Assembly: GCA_964526375.1 (NCBI GenBank)
Contig: CAZGLK010000034.1
Coordinates: 1 to 7,831 of the forward strand
Length of the DNA stretch: 7,831 nucleotides
From: CAZGLK01 sp964526375
GTDB taxonomy: Bacteria; Patescibacteriota; Minisyncoccia; JACQLN01
Reading direction: 5' to 3'
The first letter of the stretch is position 1; each line of letters begins with the position of its first letter. Shown here in pieces: positions 1 to 5,131 of the stretch. The position numbers and the translations under genes were made by a program. The notes under the pieces are model-generated. The model was not told the origin of the DNA. It saw only the letters and a program-made list of their open reading frames with translations, and searched no databases.

Positions 1-1
1 G

Positions 2-46
2 GTGGTGATCTTGGCCTTGGCGGCTGTTGTTACGGCGGCAGTCGGA
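2..46 (+). other. Out-of-frame M1 helix of the ATPase (probable frameshift)
   Basis: Reading from base 2 gives the hydrophobic peptide VVILALAAVVTAAVG, which is what helix M1 of a P2-type ATPase should look like just before M2. The main ATPase frame has a TGA at 6-8 and picks up convincingly at GAT (45-47), giving DLTLAVIIAVV. Adding one base near 44-46 would join the two into one continuous M1-loop-M2. This could be a real frameshift mutation, or a base-call or assembly error near a contig edge. The join is inferred from hydrophobicity and family layout, not from an alignment. Confidence 0.4.
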
Positions 47-2543
47 TCTTACGCTTGCGGTGATTATTGCTGTGGTGCTGATCTTAAACAGCTGGATTGG
101 TTTTGTAGAGGAGAGAAGCGCCCAAAAATCTTTAGAGAGCCTAAAAAAACTGGAAGCCGCCGAAGCTATGGTGGTTAGAGAAGGACAAGCCCGAATGATT
201 AACGCCCACGAGGTGGTGCCGGGCGATATTATTCTGCTTCGCCCTGGCGACAAGGTGCCGGCCGACGGGCGCTTGGTTAAAAGCTATGAACTGCGTCTGG
301 ATGAGAGCATTTTGACGGGTGAATCCAACGAGGTCGCAAAGCATGCCGGTATTGTGCCAGCCAACTCGCCGGTTTTTGAAAGAACCAACATGGTTTTTAG
401 CGGTACTATGGTGCTGGATGGCACCGCAGAAGCCGTGGTTTTTGGCACCGGCGAAAATTCCGAAGCCGGCCGCATCAGCCGTTTGGCGCAAAAGGTTCCC
501 AAGGTTCGCACTATGTTTGAGCGCAAGATTGCGCGGTTAAGCCGCTTTATCGGCGTGATTGTGGTGGTATTGAGTTTGGGCTTGACTTTGTGGGGCTTGT
601 CGCTGGGGCACGAGGCCAAGGAGATGTTCTTGGTGGCCGTGGCCGTGGCCGTGGCAGCTGTACCCGAAAGTTTGCCGGTGGCTATAACCGTAATTTTAGT
701 GGTGGGCATGAAGCGGGTTTTAAAAGAGCGCGGTTTGGTGAGATCGCTCAAAGCGGCTGAGACTTTGGGCGGCACCAGCGTAATTTTAACCGATAAAACC
801 GGCACTCTTACCTATGGCCGGATGCAGGTGGTTAAAGTTTTAACTCCCGAGCGCAGAGGCGGGTTGCTGGAACTTAATGCCACAACGGAAGTCTTGAGCA
901 ATCACTTGCTGGCGCTCTCTTACGCCATGCTGGTCTCAAAAATAGTAATTGAAAATCCTCAAGACGAATTTCACGATTGGGTTTTGCGCGGCAGCGCGGT
1001 GGAGAAGGCCGTGGTTATGGCCGGGGTGCAGGCTGGATTGGATTGGGAAAAGCTTAACTCCAAACATAAAGAGATCGCGGCAGTGCCGTTTAACAGCCAG
1101 CGCAAGTTTAGCGTCTCGTTTAGACATTGGGAGGATGGTCAGATTCAAGCCCTGGTTTTGGGCGCGCCCGATGTGTTGTTGGCGCAAGTGAGCCGATTGC
1201 AGATATTAAACCGCCAAGAAAACGTTTCTAATTCGGATCTGGCTTTAATTAGAGAAGTTATAGATAACTCGGCCCGATCTGGCTTGAGGCTGCTGGCAAT
1301 TTGCGCCCAAAAAATCAAAAGCCGGGAGATTCTTTCGGACCACCTGGTTAACGGCCGCATTAAAGAGGTTTTGGATGGCTTGAGTTTGGTGGGCCTGCTC
1401 GGCTTTAAAGATCCGGTCAGAGACGATGTTAAAGAATTTCTTAATTTAAGCCGCGCTGCCGGCATCCGCACGGTTATGGTTACCGGGGATCACTCTTTAA
1501 CCGCGCGCTCGGTGGCCCGAGAGGTAGGCTTGCTGGATCGCGGCCGCGGGGCGGCCTTTGCCGGAAGTCAAGGCCGGCGCGGCGCGGCTGAAATTATGGA
1601 GGGGAAAGAGGTAGAGCCGTTGGCTGTGGCCGATTTGGCTGGCCGGGTGAGAGGGGTTGATATTTTTAGCCGCGTTTCGCCCCAGCATAAATTAAAAATC
1701 GTAGAGGCTTGGCAGTCGCAGGGCGAGGTGGTGGCGGTGGTGGGTGATGGCGTTAACGATGCCGCGGCCTTAAAACGCGCCGATGTGGGCGTGTCTTTGG
1801 CCAGCGGCGTGGAGCTGGCGCGGGAGTCTTCGGACCTGATCTTGCTGGAAGACAGCTTTGCCAGCTTGGTAAAAGCCATTCGCGAAGGTCGAGTGATTTT
1901 GGATAACATTAAAAAAGTCATTGCCTACCTTTTAAGCACCAGTTTTACCGAGCTGGTTTTAATAAGTTTAAGCTTGATTACCGGCTTGCCCCTGGCCGTA
2001 ACGGCGGCGCAGATTTTGTGGGTCAATCTGCTCCACGAGAGCTTGCCGGCCATGGCTTTGGCTTTGGATCCGGCCGAAAAAGATGTTATGGTAAATCAGC
2101 CGGTCCCGCCGGCTCAACCGCTGCTGGACGGCTTTGTTAGATTTTTAATAGCAGTGGTAGGGGTGATAAGCGGCTTAATGATTTTCGGCTTGTTTTATTT
2201 TTTTCAGACTTACTTTGAGAGCGAAAGTTACGCCCGCAGCGTGGCCTTTGCGGCTTTGGGTACAACCGCGCTTTTTTATTCGCTGTCCATTCGTTCTTTA
2301 AGAGAGCCGATCTGGGAAGTTCCTTTTTTTGAAAACCGTTATCTTTTGGCCTCAATCGGTTTGGGTTTAACGTTATTGATGGCGGCTGTCTACGTGCCTT
2401 TTCTTAACGCGCTTCTAAAAACAGAGCCGTTGGGGGGGTTAGAATGGGTGATTGTCGGCGCGATGGGTGTGCTTAATATAGTTTTGGTGGAGGCGGCCAA
2501 GTGGGGGTTTATACATAGGAAACATGGGAAATTAAGAAATTAG
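27..2543 (+). CDS. P-type cation-transporting ATPase, P2-like (5'-incomplete)
   Basis: This is a membrane pump that uses ATP, through a phospho-aspartate intermediate, to move a cation. The visible 838 residues hold, in order: helix M2 (about 9-26), an actuator domain with TGES at 97-100, M3/M4 (about 172-228) with the ion-site motif PESLP at 213-217, the phosphorylation motif DKTGTLT with Asp256, an N domain (FNSQRK 355-360, LGAPD 378-382), MVTGD at 484-488, the hinge motif GDGVNDAAALKRADVG at 573-588, and six C-terminal helices (about 632-826) with NLLHESLP at 667-674 in M6. The domain order matches P2-type Ca2+/Na+/H+ pumps; the ion cannot be assigned. The usual KGAPE lysine is Leu378. The TTG at 27 is only the first possible start after an in-frame TGA at 6-8. 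Helix M1 appears in another frame at 2-46, so the true N-terminus lies before the window. The TAG stop lies in a repeat. rmuC follows after 80 bases. Confidence 0.9.
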   Translation: MLRRQSDLTLAVIIAVVLILNSWIGFVEERSAQKSLESLKKLEAAEAMVVREGQARMINAHEVVPGDIILLRPGDKVPADGRLVKSYELRLDESILTGESNEVAKHAGIVPANSPVFERTNMVFSGTMVLDGTAEAVVFGTGENSEAGRISRLAQKVPKVRTMFERKIARLSRFIGVIVVVLSLGLTLWGLSLGHEAKEMFLVAVAVAVAAVPESLPVAITVILVVGMKRVLKERGLVRSLKAAETLGGTSVILTDKTGTLTYGRMQVVKVLTPERRGGLLELNATTEVLSNHLLALSYAMLVSKIVIENPQDEFHDWVLRGSAVEKAVVMAGVQAGLDWEKLNSKHKEIAAVPFNSQRKFSVSFRHWEDGQIQALVLGAPDVLLAQVSRLQILNRQENVSNSDLALIREVIDNSARSGLRLLAICAQKIKSREILSDHLVNGRIKEVLDGLSLVGLLGFKDPVRDDVKEFLNLSRAAGIRTVMVTGDHSLTARSVAREVGLLDRGRGAAFAGSQGRRGAAEIMEGKEVEPLAVADLAGRVRGVDIFSRVSPQHKLKIVEAWQSQGEVVAVVGDGVNDAAALKRADVGVSLASGVELARESSDLILLEDSFASLVKAIREGRVILDNIKKVIAYLLSTSFTELVLISLSLITGLPLAVTAAQILWVNLLHESLPAMALALDPAEKDVMVNQPVPPAQPLLDGFVRFLIAVVGVISGLMIFGLFYFFQTYFESESYARSVAFAALGTTALFYSLSIRSLREPIWEVPFFENRYLLASIGLGLTLLMAAVYVPFLNALLKTEPLGGLEWVIVGAMGVLNIVLVEAAKWGFIHRKHGKLRN

Positions 2544-2619
2544 GTAATTAGGTAACTAAGTAATTGGATCAGTGGAGTAGGTGGCTAGTTGGTCAATTAC
2601 TTAATTACTAAATTACTAA
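2541..2619. repeat. Inverted pair of octamer tandem repeats
   Basis: Three octamers on the left (TAGGTAAT, TAGGTAAC, TAAGTAAT; 2541-2564) face three on the right (ATTACTTA, ATTACTAA, ATTACTAA; 2596-2619) in opposite orientation, with 31 bases between them. TAAGTAAT and ATTACTTA are exact reverse complements and the other pairs are close. The ATPase stop codon TAG (2541-2543) is the first three bases of the array. The block fills almost all of the ATPase-rmuC gap, and no Shine-Dalgarno sequence is visible before rmuC. As RNA it could fold into a weak AU-rich stem, but there is no U-tract, so I do not call it a terminator. Confidence 0.7.
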
Positions 2620-2623
2620 ACTT

Positions 2624-3673
2624 GTGTCGATCTTATTGTGGCTGATGGTGATTTTACTCGGTCTCGGCTTGGCAGTAATAGCCGGGCTCTTTTGGCGTCG
2701 TTCGCGTACGGCGGCAGGGCCAGATCAGAATTTGTTTTTGATGCTGCAGAATCAAATCAACGAAATTACCAAAACTCTGGATCAGCGGCTGGGAGAATCC
2801 CAGCGGGCCATGCAAAGCCAGTTTGGCCAAACGGCCCAGATCGTGCGGGATGTAACCGAGCGCCTAACCAAGCTGGACGAAACCAACAAACAGGTGGTTG
2901 GTTTTGCCGATCAGTTGAAAAATCTGGAGGATGTCTTGAAAAATCCCAAACAGCGCGGCATTTTGGGCGAGTATTATTTGGAATCTCTGCTCAAAAACGT
3001 CTTTCCGCCCGGCATGTATAAAATGCAGTATAGCTTTAAGGACGGCATGATTGTGGACGCGGTTATTTTTTTGAAGGATAAGCTTGTCCCCATAGATTCC
3101 AAGTTCAGTTTGGAAAATTACAATCGTGTTCGCGAGGAAACCGACCCGACTGAGCGGGAAAAGCTGGAACGAGTTTTTAAGCAGGACCTAAAGAATCGCA
3201 TTGATGAGACGGCCAAATATGTTCGGCCCGAAGAGGGTACCTTGGATTTTGCTTTTATGTTTATTCCGGCCGAAGGCATTTATTACGACCTTTTGGTGAA
3301 TCAAGTCGGCGCTGTTAAAACCAACACCCGCGATTTGATAGACTACGCCTTTGTGGAAAAAAGAGTGCACATAGTTTCGCCCACCACCTTTTTGGCCCAC
3401 TTAAAAATGGTTTTGCAGGGCCTGCGCATGCTGCAGATTGAGGACTCGGCCAAAGAAATCCGTAAGCGTGGTGAGCAATTGGTTAAGGATTTGGCTAATT
3501 ACGAAATCTACATGAAAAAGCTGGGTCAGCACTTAGGCACTAGCGTCAGCATGTACAACACCGCTTACAAGGAATTGGGCAAAGTAGACAAAGATGTTCT
3601 GCGCATAACGGGCGAGCGGGTGGGCGTAGAGCCGACTTTGCTGGACGGTTCCATCCGTGACGAAGAGGATTGA
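2624..3673 (+). CDS. rmuC: DNA recombination protein RmuC
   Basis: RmuC is a membrane-anchored, nuclease-fold protein that limits inversions and recombination at repeated DNA in E. coli; its precise biochemistry is poorly known. The 349-residue product has one N-terminal membrane helix (about 3-24) followed by Arg-Arg, a coiled-coil stretch rich in Gln, Glu and Lys (about 35-105), and then the RmuC domain. That domain shows GILGEYYLE (112-120), VDAVIF (144-149) and VPIDSKF (155-161); Glu116, Asp145, Asp158 and Lys160 fit the PD-(D/E)XK-like layout of the family. It is shorter than E. coli RmuC (about 475 residues), with less N-terminal coiled coil and C-terminal tail. I chose the GTG at 2624 because it keeps the whole membrane helix; ATG at 2645 (codon 8) is the alternative. 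Neither has a clear ribosome binding site. Its neighbourhood is full of palindromic repeats, which may be coincidence. Confidence 0.9.
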   Translation: MSILLWLMVILLGLGLAVIAGLFWRRSRTAAGPDQNLFLMLQNQINEITKTLDQRLGESQRAMQSQFGQTAQIVRDVTERLTKLDETNKQVVGFADQLKNLEDVLKNPKQRGILGEYYLESLLKNVFPPGMYKMQYSFKDGMIVDAVIFLKDKLVPIDSKFSLENYNRVREETDPTEREKLERVFKQDLKNRIDETAKYVRPEEGTLDFAFMFIPAEGIYYDLLVNQVGAVKTNTRDLIDYAFVEKRVHIVSPTTFLAHLKMVLQGLRMLQIEDSAKEIRKRGEQLVKDLANYEIYMKKLGQHLGTSVSMYNTAYKELGKVDKDVLRITGERVGVEPTLLDGSIRDEED

Positions 3674-3778
3674 GATGTTGGCATGGTAGCCCGCATTTGA
3701 TTGTTTAGTTGTATGATTGGTAGGACCAGAGGGCTAGATGAGATTGGTGATTAGATTGGCGAGACGGAAATATCTCTT

Positions 3779-3800
3779 GGACTTGGTCAGGACTTGGTCA
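3779..3800. repeat. Exact 11-bp tandem duplication
   Basis: GGACTTGGTCA occurs at 3779-3789 and again at 3790-3800 with no spacer. The last eight bases of the second copy (CTTGGTCA, 3793-3800) are the outer end of the 42-bp palindrome, so the duplication looks like a copy of the palindrome tip, as slippage or an end-joining event could produce. Confidence 0.75.
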
Positions 3801-3834
3801 CTAAATCCAGCGATCGCTGGATTTAGTGACCAAG
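3793..3834. repeat. 42-bp perfect palindrome, GCGATCGC core (copy 1)
   Basis: Every base pairs with its mirror position around the centre between 3813 and 3814, with no loop. The inner 16 bases TCCAGCGATCGCTGGA are shared with the two palindromes flanking the Cas2-like gene. The outer arms (CTTGGTCACTAAA on the left) are unrelated to the arms of those copies but are fully self-complementary. No U-tract follows on either strand, so it is not a standard terminator. A weaker outer inverted repeat, GATTGGCGAGA (3754-3764) against TCTCCAATC (3843-3851), surrounds it. Confidence 0.9.
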
Positions 3835-3854
3835 AAGGATACTCTCCAATCCCC

Positions 3855-3881
3855 AGAACCTCCCATCTCTAGAACCTCCCA
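3855..3881. repeat. Direct repeat of AGAACCTCCCA
   Basis: The 11-mer AGAACCTCCCA occurs at 3855-3865 and 3871-3881, offset by 16 bases. It lies between the first and second long palindromes in a non-coding stretch. Its role is unknown; it may be decayed repeat material. Confidence 0.6.
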
Positions 3882-3906
3882 GCGAGCATCAGGCTAAGTT
3901 AGACCT

Positions 3907-3957
3907 AGAAGGTTTCTATTTCCAGCGATCGCTGGAAATAGAAACCTAAAATACCTA
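3907..3957. repeat. Left terminal inverted repeat with 38-bp palindrome (copy 2)
   Basis: The core is a perfect zero-loop palindrome at 3910-3947 centred on GCGATCGC. Compared in reverse complement with 4652-4702, the match extends outward to 3907 (AGA against TCT) and, after a three-base mismatched spacer, inward through ATACCTA at 3951-3957. Overall 47 of 51 positions pair. It ends 5 bases before the ATG of the Cas2-like gene, so it may also act as an operator or leader for that gene. TAAAAT at 3947-3952 resembles a -10 box but has no good -35. Confidence 0.8.
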
Positions 3958-3962
3958 AAATT

Positions 3963-4511
3963 ATGGATTATGTTACAAGAAAATTCTTAGAGCAGATTTT
4001 CGGCAATGACCCTTTAAAGTTTTCTTCAGGAGCGGTGGGGGTGTGGCGGAGCAAATCTGCCGGCAGGGTTTCTTACCGGGTCAATGTTTCTGGTTTTACG
4101 CCGCGGCAGATCACCAGTACATTTTGGAGGTTGCGCAAGAAACACATTGTTGAATACAGGGAAGATGACGATAAAATTAAGATTGTTTTGACTGAAGCCG
4201 GCAGGAAGAAGATGTTGTCGTATCGGTTTGACGATATGACCATAACTAAACCTAAACGGTGGGACGGTAAATGGCGAGCGGTGGCTTTTGATATTCCCGA
4301 AGCCAGGAAGAAAGCTCGGGATGCCTTGGTCCAAAAAATGAAAGACTTGGGCTTGGTCCAGTTTCAAAAAAGTCTATGGCTGTGCCCTTATGAATGTAAG
4401 AATGAAATAGATTTTGTGGCCGAGGTTTTTGAAGTGGGTAAATATGTGCATTACTTGGTGGTCAGCGAGATGACCAACGACGGCTTATTGCGCCAGCGGT
4501 TTGGTTTGTGA
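3963..4511 (+). CDS. Winged-helix / Cas2-fold protein (PaaX C-terminal-like)
   Basis: The 182-residue protein has two parts. Residues about 43-86 look like a winged helix: TPRQITSTFWRLRKK as the helix-turn-helix, then a basic/acidic wing hairpin and LTEAGRKKML. Residues about 103-170 look like a Cas2/PaaX-C ferredoxin fold: strand WRAVAFDIPE with Asp110 at the position of the conserved Cas2 aspartate, a charged helix, GLVQFQKSLWLCPY, then a helix and the strand YVHYLVVSEM. Proteins of this kind are often labelled PaaX family or Cas2 in CPR genomes. No cas1 or CRISPR array is visible here, so adaptation is unlikely; a DNA-binding regulator, a nuclease or a structural DNA-end protein are all possible. 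The ATG at 3963 is the first start in the frame, has no Shine-Dalgarno sequence and lies 15 bases after a 38-bp palindrome, so the transcript may be nearly leaderless or self-regulated. Confidence is high that it is a gene and moderate on its function. Confidence 0.85.
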   Translation: MDYVTRKFLEQIFGNDPLKFSSGAVGVWRSKSAGRVSYRVNVSGFTPRQITSTFWRLRKKHIVEYREDDDKIKIVLTEAGRKKMLSYRFDDMTITKPKRWDGKWRAVAFDIPEARKKARDALVQKMKDLGLVQFQKSLWLCPYECKNEIDFVAEVFEVGKYVHYLVVSEMTNDGLLRQRFGL

Positions 4512-4525
4512 GTGGAGCCCAATGC

Positions 4526-4541
4526 GCTCCGCGCGCGGAGC
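4526..4541. repeat. 16-bp GC palindrome after the Cas2-like gene
   Basis: GCTCCGCGCGCGGAGC is a perfect palindrome starting 15 bases after the stop codon. GTGAG (4508-4512, overlapping the stop) can pair with CTCAC (4541-4545) and lengthen the stem. The hairpin would be stable but no U-tract follows, so it could be a factor-dependent 3' end or an mRNA stabiliser rather than an intrinsic terminator. Confidence 0.55.
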
Positions 4542-4651
4542 TCACTGACATGATCTGTGTCCGTTTGGTGCTGGGGTTGGGATGCTCTGTCGTGCAATGT
4601 GGTGATAAATTATATTTGTACCAGGGTCTCGATTAGGATCTTGTATAGATA

Positions 4652-4702
4652 TAGGTATAAAAGGTTTCTATTTCCAGCGATCGCGGGAAATAGAAACCTT
4701 CT
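4652..4702. repeat. Right terminal inverted repeat with 40-bp palindrome (copy 3)
   Basis: The 40-bp palindrome at 4661-4700 is perfect except for one mismatched pair, A4676 against G4685. It carries the same arms as the copy at 3910-3947 and differs from it by a single base. TAGGTAT (4652-4658) and AAA precede it, mirroring the left repeat. No U-tract follows. Confidence 0.8.
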
Positions 4703-4719
4703 GGTTTTGGTCGACGCGC

Positions 4720-4755
4720 ATAGTTGATGCAATAGTTGATGTGATAGTTGACGCG
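4720..4755. repeat. Three 12-bp direct repeats (iteron-like)
   Basis: The units are ATAGTTGATGCA, ATAGTTGATGTG and ATAGTTGACGCG, back to back. The array is bracketed by the direct repeat GACGCGCATA at 4713-4722 and 4750-4759. The last unit supplies the TTGACG of the candidate promoter, so a protein bound here would affect expression of the small membrane protein. Confidence 0.75.
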
Positions 4756-4777
4756 CATATATGTTATCCGTTATCAT
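4748..4777 (+). promoter_or_regulatory. Candidate sigma70-type promoter for the small membrane protein
   Basis: TTGACG (4748-4753, five of six consensus bases) and TATCAT (4772-4777, five of six) are separated by 18 bases. Transcription would start near 4784, leaving about 38 bases of leader before the GTG start and including the strong ribosome binding site. It overlaps the third 12-bp repeat. Confidence 0.45.
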
Positions 4778-4806
4778 TTGAAATAGTTCGTTAGGGGTGG
4801 TTCATT

Positions 4807-4816
4807 GAGGAGGTGA
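4807..4816 (+). promoter_or_regulatory. Near-perfect Shine-Dalgarno site
   Basis: GAGGAGGTGA is complementary to the 16S rRNA 3' end over almost its full length, and AGGAGG ends 8 bases before the GTG at 4822. This decides the start of the small gene: the in-frame GTG at 4813 lies inside the site itself. It is the only strong ribosome binding site in the window. Confidence 0.8.
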
Positions 4817-4821
4817 TTCGC

Positions 4822-5040
4822 GTGGGTTCAGTTATTGATCGGTTTTTAGGGTTAGGGTGGCCAAGGTTGTTGATTCTGGCCGTTTATGCGCTCCTGCTGG
4901 GTGGAGCAATATGGTGGTTGCTTACTGGTTCCGCGCCAGCGAATGCCAGAATAGCTGTAGCCTTGGTTTTAGGCCTTCTGTTTGTTAGTGTTGGCAATTT
5001 TATTTATCACCTCTGCAGAGGTTTCTCAGGTCTCTATTGA
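4822..5040 (+). CDS. Small two-helix membrane protein, unknown function
   Basis: I do not recognise this gene. The 72-residue product starts at a GTG set by the strong ribosome binding site just upstream. It has a short N-terminal segment (VGSVIDRFLGLGWPR), a first hydrophobic helix of about 20 residues beginning LLILAVYALLL, a short polar turn (TGSAPANAR), a second helix beginning IAVALVLGLLF, and a short tail with His, Cys and Arg. This fits a hairpin inserted in the cytoplasmic membrane. No catalytic motif is seen. It has its own apparent promoter with three 12-bp repeats and its own strong terminator, so it looks like a single-gene transcription unit. The complete set of expression signals is better evidence that it is real than its length. 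It could be a holin-like, toxin-like or small regulatory membrane protein; none of these is supported over the others. Confidence 0.65.
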   Translation: MGSVIDRFLGLGWPRLLILAVYALLLGGAIWWLLTGSAPANARIAVALVLGLLFVSVGNFIYHLCRGFSGLY

Positions 5041-5069
5041 GATGATCCAGAATTGATGCCCGAAGTATC

Positions 5070-5107
5070 AGGTTCAGTGGAAACTCACTGAACCTTTTTT
5101 TATTTTT
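5070..5107 (+). terminator. Rho-independent terminator
   Basis: AGGTTCAGTG (5070-5079) pairs perfectly with CACTGAACCT (5086-5095) around a six-base loop and runs straight into a T-tract (5095-5101, then ATTTTT). It ends the small membrane gene. It also lies 24 bases before the rplU start, which leaves very little room for a separate rplU promoter, so it could alternatively serve as an attenuator for rplU. Confidence 0.85.
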
Positions 5108-5131
5108 GGAGGTGTGCTAGGGTGGTATTCT

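Larger units (their letters stand above)
3907..4702. mobile_element. Candidate 796-bp element: Cas2-like gene between palindromic terminal inverted repeats
   Basis: A single gene is enclosed by 51-base inverted terminal repeats (3907-3957 and 4652-4702; 47 of 51 positions pair), each built around a long GCGATCGC palindrome. Because a palindrome reads the same both ways, the decisive evidence is the non-palindromic flanks, and these match only in the inverted orientation: AGA/TCT outside and ATACCTA/TAGGTAT inside, at identical distances. I see no target-site duplication. The encoded protein has no DDE, HUH or serine/tyrosine recombinase motifs, so it may be mobilised in trans, use an unrecognised mechanism, or not be mobile at all. 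The alternative is a regulator gene flanked by its own operators. The structure is seen directly; mobility is inference. Confidence 0.4.
4512..4821. other. 310-base non-coding gap
   Basis: No convincing gene is present on either strand. From left to right it holds a 16-bp GC-rich palindrome, an unremarkable stretch (4550-4650), the right terminal inverted repeat with the third long palindrome, three 12-bp repeats, a candidate promoter and the ribosome binding site of the small membrane protein. The first two-thirds belong to the candidate element and the last third to the upstream control region of the next gene. Confidence 0.7.

Noticed and set aside
6..8. UGA read as glycine or another amino acid (alternative code)
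   Set aside because: rmuC, the Cas2-like gene and the small membrane gene all end at TGA at the expected family or signal-supported position, and no other gene carries an internal TGA.
633..656. GTGGCC hexamer repeat in the ATPase
   Set aside because: It encodes the alternating Val-Ala of helix M4, which is normal in this family; likely codon-level coincidence in a hydrophobic helix.
284..805. Long minus-strand frame inside the ATPase gene
   Set aside because: The product is low-complexity Ser/Thr/Lys-rich with no motif, and the plus-strand frame is clearly a conserved ATPase; it is a shadow frame.
3188..3400. Minus-strand frame within rmuC
   Set aside because: It overlaps the conserved RmuC domain and has no recognisable features or expression signals.
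3963..4511. IS200/IS605-type Y1 transposase or RAYT protein
   Set aside because: No HUH motif or downstream catalytic tyrosine context is visible; the fold signature is winged helix plus Cas2/PaaX-C.
3793..4700. CRISPR array formed by the three similar repeats
   Set aside because: The copies are at irregular distances (about 117 and 752 bases between starts), two of three share arms, a gene lies between them, and there are no regular spacers.
4813..4821. GTG 4813 as the start of the small membrane gene
   Set aside because: It lies within the Shine-Dalgarno sequence itself; GTG 4822 has ideal spacing.
4541..5091. CTCACTGA shared between the 3' end of the Cas2-like gene and the terminator at 5070
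   Set aside because: Only 8 bases match and the surrounding sequences differ; expected by chance among hairpin arms.
5114..5131. GTG 5114 as the rplU start
   Set aside because: It lies one base after GGAGG, too close for initiation, and would add six more unconserved residues.
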